11,278 nucleotides of DNA from Dunaliella salina (lineage: Eukaryota > Chlorophyta > Chlorophyceae > Chlamydomonadales > Dunaliellaceae): the NCBI GenBank assembly GCA_002284615.2, contig MU070569.1:52052-63329 (forward strand), written 5' to 3'. Positions 1 to 8,016 of this stretch are shown here, one piece after another. Each line of letters starts with the position of its first letter. Position 1 is the first letter of the stretch. Under the pieces are notes generated by a model. That model ran no database searches and was not told where the DNA came from. It was given only the letters and a program-made list of their open reading frames with translations. Both the position numbers and the translations under genes were made by a program.

Positions 1-847
1 TGCCCCATACCTGCACTTCTTGGTCACCCCTGGGAATGGCCATTTTTTGAGGGACCCTGCTCAGGCCCAAACTGCAGCAGCAAGTGTTTGGGCAGTCTGT
101 TGGTAATATTGCAAGTGATTTTGGGTTGTCGGGAGCACCCCTGATGCTCGTCGGATTTTCATCACACAGACAAGCACGCAACCTGGGAGGCCTGGCCAGG
201 CCCCAATGGGCCCCCTCCGCGCCCGCTGTTTGTCCTGGCCGATGCCTGGGGTTCTCATCATCAACGCTGACGCCGCGGGCTGTGAAAATGGGCGCCTGGA
301 GGAGCTGCTGGGCTCCGCAAAGTTGCTGAAGCTGAAAACTGCCAAATTTCTGCGTGTGCCCACATGCAAGGAACACGACGTCCCGGGAGTTTCAGCGTGT
401 AACTTCCTTTAGCAATTTGAAAACTCAAGCTACCTCCTCAAATCACTGGCTGTCTCCGGAAATTTAAACGAAATAAGAATTTGAAATCCAGACCCCGTCC
501 CAACACTCCGCTGAAGTGTCTAAATTTCATTAAATATTAATTGAAAGCCATTCCCTTCCCTATCGTCATCACTCCTCTCGACTGGCTTTGGAGCACCCCC
601 AGGACAGCCCTCCGCCAGCTCGCAGCAGGTGGACACCTGTGCACTCAAAGCAAATCCCGGGGTCCACCTGCATGCTTGGGGGTGCAGCTGGAGGGTTTGG
701 GCACACTGGGGGTGAGTTTTGCTGGCTGAGCGCGCAAACATGCAAGCCTAACGCGCAACAGGGTCACCAAATGGGACCAGCTCAGCGCTGAAAAATTGCT
801 TTTTTTACTATATTTCAGGAGGTGTTCTCAAAATGTGCAGAGGTGGC

Positions 848-893
848 CTGGCTGGCAATAGACAGGATATCACACAGGGATGTGGCGCCTGAC
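848..893 (+). repeat. Short dispersed repeat, copy 1 of 2
   Basis: This block begins CTGGCTGGCAA and runs through a CACACAGGG core to GCGCCTGAC. It matches a diverged block in the same order at 1567-1613, which begins CTGGCTGGCAA, has GCACAGGG in the core and ends ACGCCTAAC. The similarity is evident by eye but is not extensive on either side. Together with the tandem repeat lying between the two copies, it suggests a local history of duplication. I do not recognise the repeat family. Confidence 0.5.
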
Positions 894-1200
894 TTTGAAG
901 CTGTTTTGCACCCATTTTGGCTGAAAAAGTGAACTTCGAACTTGCACCAAACGTCCAGCGCTCTTGGACTTACGCTGCTCTTAGGTTGTCTAATCATGCT
1001 GCGATGCCAGATTTTACAAGGGGGCACTGGGGGAGCATGCTGGTGGGGTGACCCCTTGGGATGGATGTAGGTGCGGAATGGACCTCCATCAGCTTGCTCG
1101 TGCTGCAAGCTGCCGTCCCCAACTTGGCACAAGCTGCAATGCTGAAAAATGCTTCAAGCGAAACAAAAATGGGGTCAATTGGTGCTCTGATTGGAAAGTA

Positions 1201-1520
1201 GCAAGCTGATTCGTAGCGTTTCATACCTCATCTTTCGTCATCTCTCGCCATTTTTCCCTCACAGTTCCTGGGCGGAAATCTGGCCCGCTTTGCACCAAAG
1301 TTGCGGTGCACACTTAACTAACTTTCTGAACTTTTCAGGTCGTGGATTAGTGGAGGGGCTAATGATCGGCAAGCTGATTTGTATCTTTTCATGCCCCATT
1401 TTTTGCTACTTTCATTCCTCCTCTCCATTCCTTGGCCAGAATCCTGATGCTTTGCACTAGAGTTGCGGTGCATTTAGGACTAATTTTTGGAACTTTAAGG
1501 TCACGGGTTGGTGGAGGGGC
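1201..1520 (+). repeat. Diverged tandem duplication, two ~155-bp units
   Basis: Unit 1 spans 1201-1359 and unit 2 spans 1369-1520. Both start GCAAGCTGATT, continue through a pyrimidine-rich stretch, contain GTTGCGGTGCA, then a CTTT..GGTC block, and end GTGGAGGGGC. The units differ by many substitutions and small indels, so the duplication is old. In unit 1 the motif GCACC-8nt-GGTGC can form a small hairpin (around 1301-1318), and unit 2 keeps GCAC..GTGC. No coding or RNA-gene function is visible. Confidence 0.65.
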
Positions 1521-2034
1521 GGAGGAACAGCATCTGCTTTGGTGCCGTTTTCACAGAACCCCAAATCTGGCTGGCAAAAAGGCAGGGTATCGCACAGGGT
1601 TGTTACGCCTAACCTATGGCCCTTCTTCCTTATCCGTATTCTTCACCGCTTAGCAATGGTGCTGAGAGATTTTCCTCACACGTTTGACTGCTCCCTTCGT
1701 AGTGCTGATTTCGGAATGCTACAGAAATACCCTCCGCTCCAAACACTCAGCCTAACTCGGAGCACCATCAGTTGGTGTCAGTAAGCAATTTGGAGTACAA
1801 TGAGTACAGAAACCCACCGTTAGACTGGAACATTTTCAGCTGAGACATTTTCAGAAGGTTCTGCAGGGCATCCGTTAGGAGGGGGTAATATTTCGAGGAG
1901 TGTCTACAAAGTATCCATGAGGGTTCCTCACGGAATCACTGCCTTGCGGAGGGGGCTCGGGCATCCTCGAGGAACGAAAAAACCTCTAGAGATCTGGTAG
2001 CGCGCACCTATACAACCACACCCCTCTACCCTTG

Positions 2035-2176
2035 CAAAAGAAAAGTAAGAAAAGTCTACGCAAGCCAAAGGCCGCGTGCATTAAGGGAAGATCCTCTTTC
2101 TGGAGAGCTAGAGGCCTCACCAGAAGGCTTTCAGAACCTACACTAGACACAGCCTAGGAGGGAGCCAGAAACAGAT
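2035..2176 (-). other. 3' UTR of element D with a hairpin
   Basis: This follows the D stop codon on the minus strand. It contains a hairpin at 2058-2077 whose minus-strand form is ACGCGGCC, loop TTT, GGCT(T)GCGT: eight pairs with one bulged T. It occupies the same place as the 27-nt hairpin in B (9031-9057), just before the pyrimidine-rich terminus (minus-strand TTTTCTTACTTTTCTTTT followed by GCAAG). CTTAAT precedes the hairpin in both D and B. The exact 3' end is uncertain by a few bases. Confidence 0.55.
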
Positions 2177-2609
2177 CTAATGGGGATTTGGAGGGTTGCT
2201 CGCCATTCCTCTGGACGCCCGGACTCTCCTTCTCCTATCCTCTGCCGCCCCGCGCCCGGCAAACCCCTCCCAGAAGCCCCCCGAGAGCAAAGAACATGTT
2301 TAGTGTTTTGATAATGGTTAATCTGTGGATGACATGGTCCCCAAGCTTGGCTGCTAGTGATTTGGCTTTTTTATTTAGTAAGGCCCATATCTATAAGGAG
2401 TAATTGTGTACTGTAAATGCCAGCCACACCAATTAAGGTCATGTGTAAAGTCATTTTGTTGTTCCTGTTTGGATTTCTTGAGCTGCAGGTTTTAAGTCTG
2501 CTTATGGTGTGAGAATGTTGGGTCACTGCACGCTGTAGAGTGATGGAGGGGTTTGCGTCGGGACAGAATTCTAGTTCAACAAGATGTAAGGTCCCTGTCT
2601 TGAGAAGGG

Positions 2610-2618
2610 ATCTTGGAA
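2610..2618. repeat. Target-site duplication of copy A, outer (3') side
   Basis: ATCTTGGAA here is repeated exactly at 3581-3589, at the other end of copy A. The two copies sit directly at the edges of the A homology, apart from 13 bases at the 5' edge of A. The repeat lies in D coding sequence, and joining through one copy keeps the D reading frame. Nine bases is short, but the frame continuity supports it. Confidence 0.7.
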
Positions 2619-2743
2619 AGAAAAAGAAAAGAAAAACTACATAGGCAGAGAAGCTCTCCCTCCATCAATTAAGGAAAAAGAGACACACTGGCTCAAAAAA
2701 GAGCCGTGTGCCCCCTCCACCACAAGGTAAGAAAAAGAGAAAG
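2619..2743 (-). other. 3' UTR of copy A with two hairpins
   Basis: The length is 125 bp, the same as the B 3' UTR. Hairpin I (2683-2709) has arms GGCTC and GAGCC around a six-base homopolymer loop, extended by ACAC/GTGT with a 3-nt bulge. Hairpin II (2639-2665) keeps AGG-g-AGAG paired with CTCT-g-CCT around a CTT loop, although the outer pairs are weaker than in B. The element ends on the minus strand in a pyrimidine run (TTTTTCTTTTCTTTTTCT) with no poly(A). Confidence 0.7.
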
Positions 2744-3567
2744 CTAATGTGGATCTGGAGGGTTACTAGGAGCACCTGGCTCTAGAACCTGGCTGTGGGG
2801 AGTATTCTTGTTTTCAATAGCGCGGCGTGTGGTGACTAGTTTGTGGGCATATTGAATAGAATGGGCATGAAGCTGTTGAGCAAGCTTCGTGGCACGCTGG
2901 TGATCCAATCCTAGTTGTTTGAATTGCTTCAGGGTATGCTCAGTGTAAAAAGCTCCACCTACACTTAGGAGAATAGGTTGAATTTTAACGGCTTTTGCGT
3001 TAATAAGTTTACTTAGCTCAGGGTGCTGCTGCTTTGCCGCATTCAACTGACGCTGTGGCCCTGTGTCTTCACAGAACTTGATTTCTATTAGGTGCACATG
3101 ACGTTCCTTTGCACGAAGTTCATGGGGCTGCCTCATGCAGCTAGTTCTGGTGGTCCTCCGTGGGGAGCTGCGCAAAGCGTGATGGGAATGGGTAGGAGAA
3201 ACACCGTTAGAAGTATGTTTGGCATTNAAAGGGGTGATCAAAACAGCATCTGATCGACTGGAGTTGAGTCTTTTCCTCTCTGGAAGCTTACGAGGGAAGA
3301 AGTAAGCAGGTAAAGTTCTGTTTGAGGCATGTGTGGGGAGTTGGAGGTTGTGTTGAACAAGCTTAAAATCGCTTCCTATGTCTGTGTAGACCAGGCCTGT
3401 CCCTCCAAAGCATTTGCTGAGGGCTTTTGTAATCATTCTGCCTCCAATGTTATGGCGTTCAGTTTTCATGTTGGAGATGATATGGCTTTGGCAGCCTGGG
3501 AGCATGTGTAGTGCGCTGTCCAAATGATGGCAGCCTGGGAGGGGGCGAGGTGGATCAGTTGACCTTT
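2744..3567 (-). pseudogene. Copy A: zinc knuckle and PD-(D/E)xK (RLE) nuclease fragment
   Basis: One open frame from the truncation point to a TAG at 2744-2746, about 270 codons, without frameshift. In RLE-class non-LTR elements this C-terminal region binds nucleic acid through the knuckle and nicks the target DNA to prime reverse transcription. The knuckle (3491-3547) reads RPLPGC..LHMLPGC, so its first cysteine is Arg (codon 3545-3547). The nuclease shows RSDAVLITP, with the acidic Asp at 3248-3250, and IEIKFCEDT, with Glu at 3083-3085 and Lys at 3077-3079, followed by a Gln-rich helix and a conserved HAHSIQYAHKLV segment. The frame is more intact than in B. An N lies at 3227. No start of its own is expected: it is the tail of a truncated polyprotein. 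Confidence 0.8.
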
Positions 3568-3580
3568 CTCTTGGAGTGGA

Positions 3581-3606
3581 ATCTTGGAAGGATCAAGGTG
3601 AGTTTG
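3581..3606 (-). mobile_element. 26-bp island of element D between copies A and B
   Basis: This is the only pre-insertion sequence left between the two head-to-head insertions. Its left part (3581-3589) repeats the outer flank of A and its right part (3593-3606) repeats the 3' flank of B. On the minus strand it continues the D frame as part of HLDPSKIP, linking ARHQT (from 9078 onward) with SQDRDL (left of 2610). The AAG-GTGAGT inside it looks like a splice donor on the plus strand but is explained as D coding sequence. Confidence 0.75.
3593..3606. repeat. Target-site duplication of copy B, 5' side
   Basis: TCAAGGTGAGTTTG here corresponds to TCAAGGCGGGTTTG at 9078-9091, 12 of 14 identical. 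Both differences are transitions, and one is CG to TG, as expected from decay of a methylated CpG. The pair brackets copy B exactly, and joining the flanks through one copy keeps the D reading frame. Confidence 0.72.
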
Positions 3607-4434
3607 TCTGCCAGAAATAGGGCGCACAAAGATAGCATCCCAGAAAAGATCACAATGGAGTGACTCCATCTCAAGCTCTCCATCAAAGGCTTCAGGGGAA
3701 AATAGAAATCCAAAGACAGAAGGCCCAGTTCCTTGCATCAAATGAGCCCTTCCTCTATCTAGGAGTTCAGATGACAATGGACCTTGGAACTGGAAGCACC
3801 AGACTCAGCGTATGAATTATAACTTCAAAAATAAGCTAGATAATCTTGATGCATCCTATGCATCCCCACACCAAGTACTAAACATAGACCGCACAGCCAT
3901 AATCCCTAGCCTTGCATACTCTTTTGCAGTAACTCCCTGCACCCCTACTGACCTTATTATCTGGGACACCATGATAGACAGAATGGTCAAACACAAACAC
4001 AAACTCTGGAAAAGCTCAGCTGCAGCAATGGTCCGTGAAGACTCAGATAATTTTGGACTAGGACGCACTTGAATCTGTGTAGGATACCATAGACGCCAGG
4101 CTTTTTCTCTCTCTCCCAGCCTTGAGGACCCCTCAGCAAGACACCGCATAGTTAGCCTCAAACTCCTAACCAAACAGATAGAAACCTCAATACTTTGTCT
4201 GAAACCTACCTCACCAAACGAGAGGGAACTAATCTGCACATGGAACGTCAGCTCAACTATATCATGCGCGCCCGCCAGCTGACAAGCGTGCATTCCAGCA
4301 AGCTCCATCTCATGAAAAATGGCACAAGTGTGTTCAAGGAGGGATTAGAGCACATTTGTGAAGCCCTAACCTTGCACAAACCATCTCCTCACAACCTCCC
4401 TACTCTCATCACTGCATTATGCAACCTCTGCTGA
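3607..4434 (+). pseudogene. Copy B: end of reverse-transcriptase palm and thumb region
   Basis: Readable from about 3663: QALHQRLQGKIEIQRQK, then FLYLGVQMTMDL, a frameshift at ~3785, and NWKHQTQRMNYNFKNKL. The YLGV block followed by a tryptophan-containing segment is the usual end of the palm in non-LTR RTs. After it comes RTAIIPSLAYSFAVTPCTPTDL and IDRMVKHKHKLW, a thumb-like helical region. An in-frame TGA at 4070-4072 interrupts FGLGRT/ICVGYHRRQ, a second shift near 4235 leads into ERQLNYIMRARQLTSV, and the frame ends at 4432-4434. Between 3607 and 3662 the likely frame has two TAG codons and the assignment is weak. No YxDD or fingers motifs are present because the copy is truncated. Confidence 0.75.
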
Positions 4435-5278
4435 ATATGGGAATCAGCGGGCTACATGAGCTTACATCTCGCCGTAAAACCCACGTCATCTCAGTTTCTC
4501 AACTTCAGGCTAAACACCCCAAGGTGAACAATAAATGTAAAATTGCGCTTAACAGGCTGGCAGCTCTTGTCAACCTTGCTCCACAAGATGAACTGAACAC
4601 ATCCTTAATCCAAAAGATCATTGCCTTCAACAATACTGAAGCAAATACCCTCCCAGCTTACCGTCGTATTAACAACACCCATGTGAGCGGCCTTACCAAC
4701 ACCAGCATGGGTAGGGAACAGCCTCCCCACACCCAAATTTCCGAACGAGCAAACCCCCAACCTAGCTTCATCCCCCCCACTCAAGCAGTGCCACCGCCAC
4801 AGCCTCGTTCCACACCTTTCTACACCCATGAATACACCGGACGCCGCCTCAGACGTGCCCTCAACCATCCTACACCCATTAATTGTCCTGAAACACAACA
4901 ACTTTCAAATGTAATGGATATGCAATCACTGGAAGAGCCACTCTGCAAAAGAACTCGCTCCAATGCTATACTCAACATCACTCCCACACAAGCACTCCAC
5001 CCCTCTGCAGAAAAACTCACTGGAAGCCTGGATACTCTGGCTCCTGCCATACAAGATACCTCTGCAAAAGGGCCACCCAGCAAACGCACACGCTCAGCAT
5101 TGAGCAATACCTCTTCTTCCATGTCCCAATTCAGCCAGGCTAGCCCAAATGATAGCAGTTCACATGCTTGATCGAGCACTGCTCACCATACCCCTACACA
5201 GCCCAACCCCCTAGCACTAACCACCAACATCAGACAGATGACTGTCTCAACCCTCAGAACAAACTCTTACTCCAAATA
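4419..5278 (+). pseudogene. Copy B: post-RT segment and Ser/Pro/Thr-rich basic linker
   Basis: The first ~80 codons (PLLNMGISGLHELTSRRKTH...NRLAALVNL) look folded and continue the RT polypeptide. From about 4700 the sequence becomes rich in Pro, Ser, Thr, Gln and Asn and is probably disordered. It holds a motif KRTRS twice (4947-4961 and 5082-5096) and GRRLRRA at about 4838, which could be nuclear-localisation or nucleic-acid-binding signals; that is inference. The frame stops at TGA 5169-5171. Copy C has TGT there and continues, so this is a nonsense mutation in B. Without it the frame would run to TAG at 5276-5278, still out of frame with the PHD segment. Confidence 0.65.
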
Positions 5279-5881
5279 GCCTAGGTACTCAAACAAACAG
5301 ACCCAGAAAGAAGAGACAACAATTGCTCCACACAGACAGTGAGATCATTTCCCCAGCCATCCACTCTCTAAGCTCCCTTTCCCAAGGACCAAAAGTCTGG
5401 AACTATAGGAAACATACAGCTGAGAAACTTGCTAAAGAGACTACTGCTAGCCATGCTATCAGTTCTATCTTCTATCATGATTTAGAAATTACTCACTTAG
5501 ATAATTGGAGGATTTTTGCAGAGAACAAGAAAGAACAATCAAACTCCCCCGCCCACCTCCAAGTGCAATATCACACGCATTACGCACCTATGATAATTGA
5601 AATATGGGCCTTGCCACTTTTCAAACAAGCTAACCTTGTGCCTGAGGATGTCTTGCCTGCTGCTCGCACCGATATCGAGTGTGCCTGCTGCCAAATATGT
5701 AATTACTACCAAAGTTATAAAACTGGAACCTTGGAGCATCCACTTCCTGATATGTATGTTTGTGATGTGTGCCACCGGACGTACCATTGGGGATGCATGA
5801 CTTTGGAAGGAGCTTGGATGCTACTCGGATGAGCAAAGACAAGAAATTGCAACAGCTGACACATGGGCATGTCCTGCCTGT
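5242..5881 (+). pseudogene. Copy B: basic patch and PHD-type zinc finger, frameshifted
   Basis: The frame carries RPRKKRQQ (5299-5316), a candidate nuclear-localisation signal, then a helical region with KVWNYRKHTAEKLAKE and YAPMIIEIWALPLFKQ, and a PHD finger from 5680. The finger shows CCQIC, YVCDVC, C-x4-H-x2-C (CHRTYHWGC) and, after a frameshift, WACPAC ending at 5881: the C4HC3 pattern with the typical Trp two residues before the last Cys pair. Relative to copy C, B has 7 extra bases (about 5800-5807) between HWGC and WACPAC, which throws the frame and ends it at 5832. PHD fingers commonly read histone tails; a role in targeting insertion to chromatin is inference. I see no convincing ATG start, as this is part of a longer polypeptide. 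Confidence 0.8.
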
Positions 5882-5883
5882 GC

Positions 5884-7240
5884 AAACCTAAATGATGCCC
5901 AAAAGTTTGAAAGAGAGCGGCAGACTAAACAAGAACTCAGGAGGGTCACTTGGAAGCCCTCCTGGGAATCAGAGGATTTACAGGAGGCTTGGCCTAAATT
6001 TAAAGAGTGCTTGCGTAAGTTTGAAGCACAACAGAGCGAGCCTAACCTCTCAACACCCACAGCAGATTCTACCCTCTCAAATCTGGAAAGACAGGGCTTT
6101 GGAAAACCTAACGAAACCAATGTATGGCAGCAGAAATTGGACACAGAACTGCGCAACAAGATCACATTTGATACAAACCCCACTAATCCACATGCAGACA
6201 TAAAACCTACAGGCTCATGCGAATATGGGCTGCGTGAGGTTGACCTCGTGAAGTACACGGATCAGCAACCCCCTCATTCAGCATCATCAGACATAGGATC
6301 CCACAGACGTTGCCCTCCTACTCCATCCCCCCTCATTCTCCCAGAAATATACACGGCGCACATGGCTTGCATATACAATACGCAAGGCAAATGTGTTGGT
6401 ATGATGTCGCCAAACCGCTTCCAAATCCTTGACAGGGCTTTTTATGGGGCCAAGCTTGCTGGCATGAACGAGAAAATAACACCACCTCCAGGCAACTTTG
6501 CTACTGAGCTGCAAGGACCCCTTTCCCGCACATCCATGCTTGAAAGAAAGTACTCTAGCAAGAAGATCAAAGACTCTTTTTCAAGAGCCCTTCCACCTCA
6601 CATTCATCACGCCCTTCAAAAATGGGCTTAAGTAGCCCAAGAAAAAATGGCTTCCCCACTAGACCACAACCCACAATACCAGAATTTTTGGAGTGCGGAC
6701 TCCCGAGACGCTCTTTTTGGTGCCATGCATAATGCCTTCTCATCCAAATTCTCAGGCTTCTCAGTCTGCCATCCCATTTATGACGAGGGAATCATGACCC
6801 AAGATTTGCAACATGCCATTTACTCTGCCATTTTCAACACAGAGGCCACTGCTACATTCATGTTCCTTCCGGCTTGGAATAAGAACATGATATCCAACCC
6901 CTACTCCAAACTTTTCACTGCCTACCCCCACCTTTGTTACGAAGTTGGAACCATACCTCGCGAAAGACTTAGTTACAGCGCCCCTCAATCCTGCCCTAAC
7001 CAAGAGGTACCTTTACCTAAGCATACCTGGGACCTTCGCATCTTTGCTGTTTGGAACACTGCAGCTCGAATCCATCTTAATAACTATAACAAAGACTGGC
7101 TACAGGGCCTGAAACGAGATTTGAAAGAAGCTACAGAGTGGAAGCTCGAGAATGTCAGCAGCCACCCTGTCCTAAATCCCATGCATGCCCACATGCCAGG
7201 TTTCAATAAACTGGAACGCCTCCCATTTGACAAACAACAC
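5884..7240 (+). pseudogene. Copy B: central region with PCIF1-like methyltransferase-fold domain
   Basis: One frame, broken only by TAA at 6629-6631 (TTG in copy C). It begins with a charged region (ELRRVTWKPSWESEDLQEAWPKF), then TAHMACIYNTQGKCVGMMSP and RAFYGAKLAGM, then FWSADSRDALFGAMHNAF. The most telling part is GFSVCHPIYDEGIM, a ~25-residue helix, ATFMFLPAWNKNM, and NPYSKLFTAYPHLCYEVGTIP. Motif-helix-strand with F-x-F-x-PxW, followed by S-x-Y and an H-x-C-Y-x-x-G block, matches how I know the catalytic half of PCIF1 cap-adenosine N6-methyltransferases, where NPPF is catalytic. Here the equivalent looks like HPIY. Domain assignment is by pattern only. The domain could be inactive or bind an adenine or RNA cap. 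A conserved IFAVWN..ARIHLNNYN segment follows. Confidence 0.55.
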
Positions 7241-7329
7241 GTCTCCAAGCAGCCNAANTATTNACACATGAGTATCCAAGGTACAGACTTGGTGCCCAGC
7301 CAATCCAGTACTCTCCTAACTCTTAAAGT

Positions 7330-8016
7330 TGCTGACTGGAGGACATGGGCATACACAGATGGCAGCTGCCTTGTCCNTAANGGTAAGCAAGAAATTGGAG
7401 CAGGCGTCTACTGCCCGTCCACTGACAGCAAGAAGTTTGTAGAACCTAACGGTGCCGGGATTACTAAAACCATCACAAGAGCTGAATTAGCAGCAATTGC
7501 TGCTGCTATCATCACCAAATATGCAGATATTACATCAGACTGCCTCACCTCCTTCAATCAAATAAGTAAACAGCTTCTCTATCCTGAAAGACACCTGAGG
7601 CATATCCAAGGAGACGTCCTTAAAATGATCTCTTCGCTCATTAGAGACTTCCATCATGGTATGATACCAATATTCGAATTTACAAAGTGAAGTCCCATGC
7701 TGGCATCGCTGGAAATGAAAGTGCAGATGCCATTGCAAAGCATCAGGCAAAGCAAGCCCAGAACTGTGTGGCAGACACTGAGATCCCTGGTGCAGGTCCT
7801 GGTGGAAATCCATTTACAAACATTTTCTGGTTAGCCAAGGAAGAAAGAGTACATGCTGTAGGCACATCTACAAGTCCACCACCCACCCACAAGCTCGCCT
7901 ATCTCCCCAATCTTCAAGATGCCCTCAAATCCCACAAGCATTCTAAACACAAGCTTGGGTATACCAATGCCAAAACAGGCTACTACTCTTACTACCAAAC
8001 CTGTTACTGCAAGTAG
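7330..8016 (+). pseudogene. Copy B: RNase H domain, frameshifted
   Basis: RNase H removes the RNA strand of the RNA-DNA hybrid. The catalytic acids are visible: Asp in WAYTDGSC (7358-7360), Glu in TRAELAAI (7484-7486), Asp in ITSDCLTSF (7538-7540) and Asp in KSHAGIAGNESADAIAK (7726-7728), which also has the usual K-x-H-x-G-x-x-G-N-E-x-A-D pattern. The first three lie in one frame that ends at 7690; the last is in another frame, so a one-base indel lies near 7650-7670. After the domain comes PGAGPGGNPF and a conserved HSKHKLGYTNAKTGYYSYY segment, then a second shift near 8000 before ISNAFRNMPNIP. Ns at 7377 and 7381 lie just after TDGSC. Confidence 0.85.

Larger units (their letters stand above)
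1..2034. other. Unassigned flanking DNA without a recognisable gene
   Basis: I see no coding region that can be defended here. The open frames are all short (about 60-105 codons), overlap on both strands, and have low-complexity or arbitrary composition without motifs. The stretch contains a diverged tandem duplication (1201-1520), a short dispersed repeat pair (848-893 and 1567-1613), a 14-bp perfect palindrome GGCCTGGCCAGGCC at 189-202, and a 10-bp palindrome TCCTCGAGGA at 1964-1973. It may be intergenic DNA or older repeats too decayed for me to recognise. The right limit is set where the pyrimidine-rich 3' end of element D begins on the minus strand. Confidence 0.6.
2035..2618 (-). pseudogene. 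Relic retrotransposon D: end of RLE nuclease domain and 3' UTR
   Basis: Read on the minus strand, this is the C-terminal part of a diverged relative of elements A, B and C. From right to left the translation gives HLVELEFC (2563-2586), QHSHTISRLKT, KMTLHMTLIGVAG, LIDMGLTK, then after a frameshift KAKSLAAKLGDHVIHRLT (around 2330-2370), and finally SNPPNPH and a stop at 2177-2179. These align in order with HLIEIKFC, the HP-ILLGVGG segment, QLGLDHQ, ATKLAQQLHAH and SNPPDPH of A and B. The nuclease motif E-x-K is E-x-E here (codon 2569-2571), so it would be inactive. A 1-nt shift lies just before HLVELEFC. D continues at 3581-3606 and 9078-9274; copies A and B split it. Confidence 0.8.
2619..3580 (-). 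mobile_element. Copy A: 5'-truncated RLE non-LTR retrotransposon
   Basis: Copy A is an inverted copy of the last ~0.95 kb of the element seen in B (8135-9077). It keeps the zinc knuckle, the RLE nuclease domain and the full 125-bp 3' UTR. Homology to B starts near 3567; the last 13 bases before the target repeat (3568-3580) match neither B nor D and look like filler at the 5' junction. Short direct repeats flank it, and it inserted in the same orientation as the host element D. Severe 5' truncation with an intact 3' end is the usual outcome of target-primed reverse transcription. Confidence 0.85.

Noticed and set aside
61..412. Overlapping open frames of 68-102 codons on both strands
   Set aside because: They overlap each other, lack recognisable motifs and are in GC-rich repeat-like DNA; chance frames.
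1020..1052. Possible G-quadruplex in the run of G tracts
   Set aside because: Only three long G tracts with one long loop are present; not enough for the usual pattern.
3595..3602. Splice-donor consensus AAG/GTGAGT on the plus strand
   Set aside because: The bases are part of the target duplication and read as coding sequence of D on the other strand.
3466..3777. Minus-strand open frame of 103 codons spanning the A/D/B junctions
   Set aside because: It crosses the A 5' junction, the target island and antisense RT of copy B; it is a product of the insertions, not a gene.
3856..4308. Minus-strand open frame of 150 codons
   Set aside because: It is antisense to the RT thumb region, whose plus-strand translation has clear family motifs.
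5323..5832. A gene starting at 5323
   Set aside because: The codon is TTG and the same frame is open upstream through RPRKKR; this is an internal segment of a polyprotein.
5821..6258. Minus-strand open frame of 145 codons, repeated at 10138-10569
   Set aside because: Antisense shadow of the region after the PHD finger; its presence in C reflects DNA similarity of the two copies.
7255..7381. Cluster of five Ns as a biological feature
   Set aside because: Most likely ambiguous base calls; they only limit the reading between the PCIF1-like and RNase H domains.
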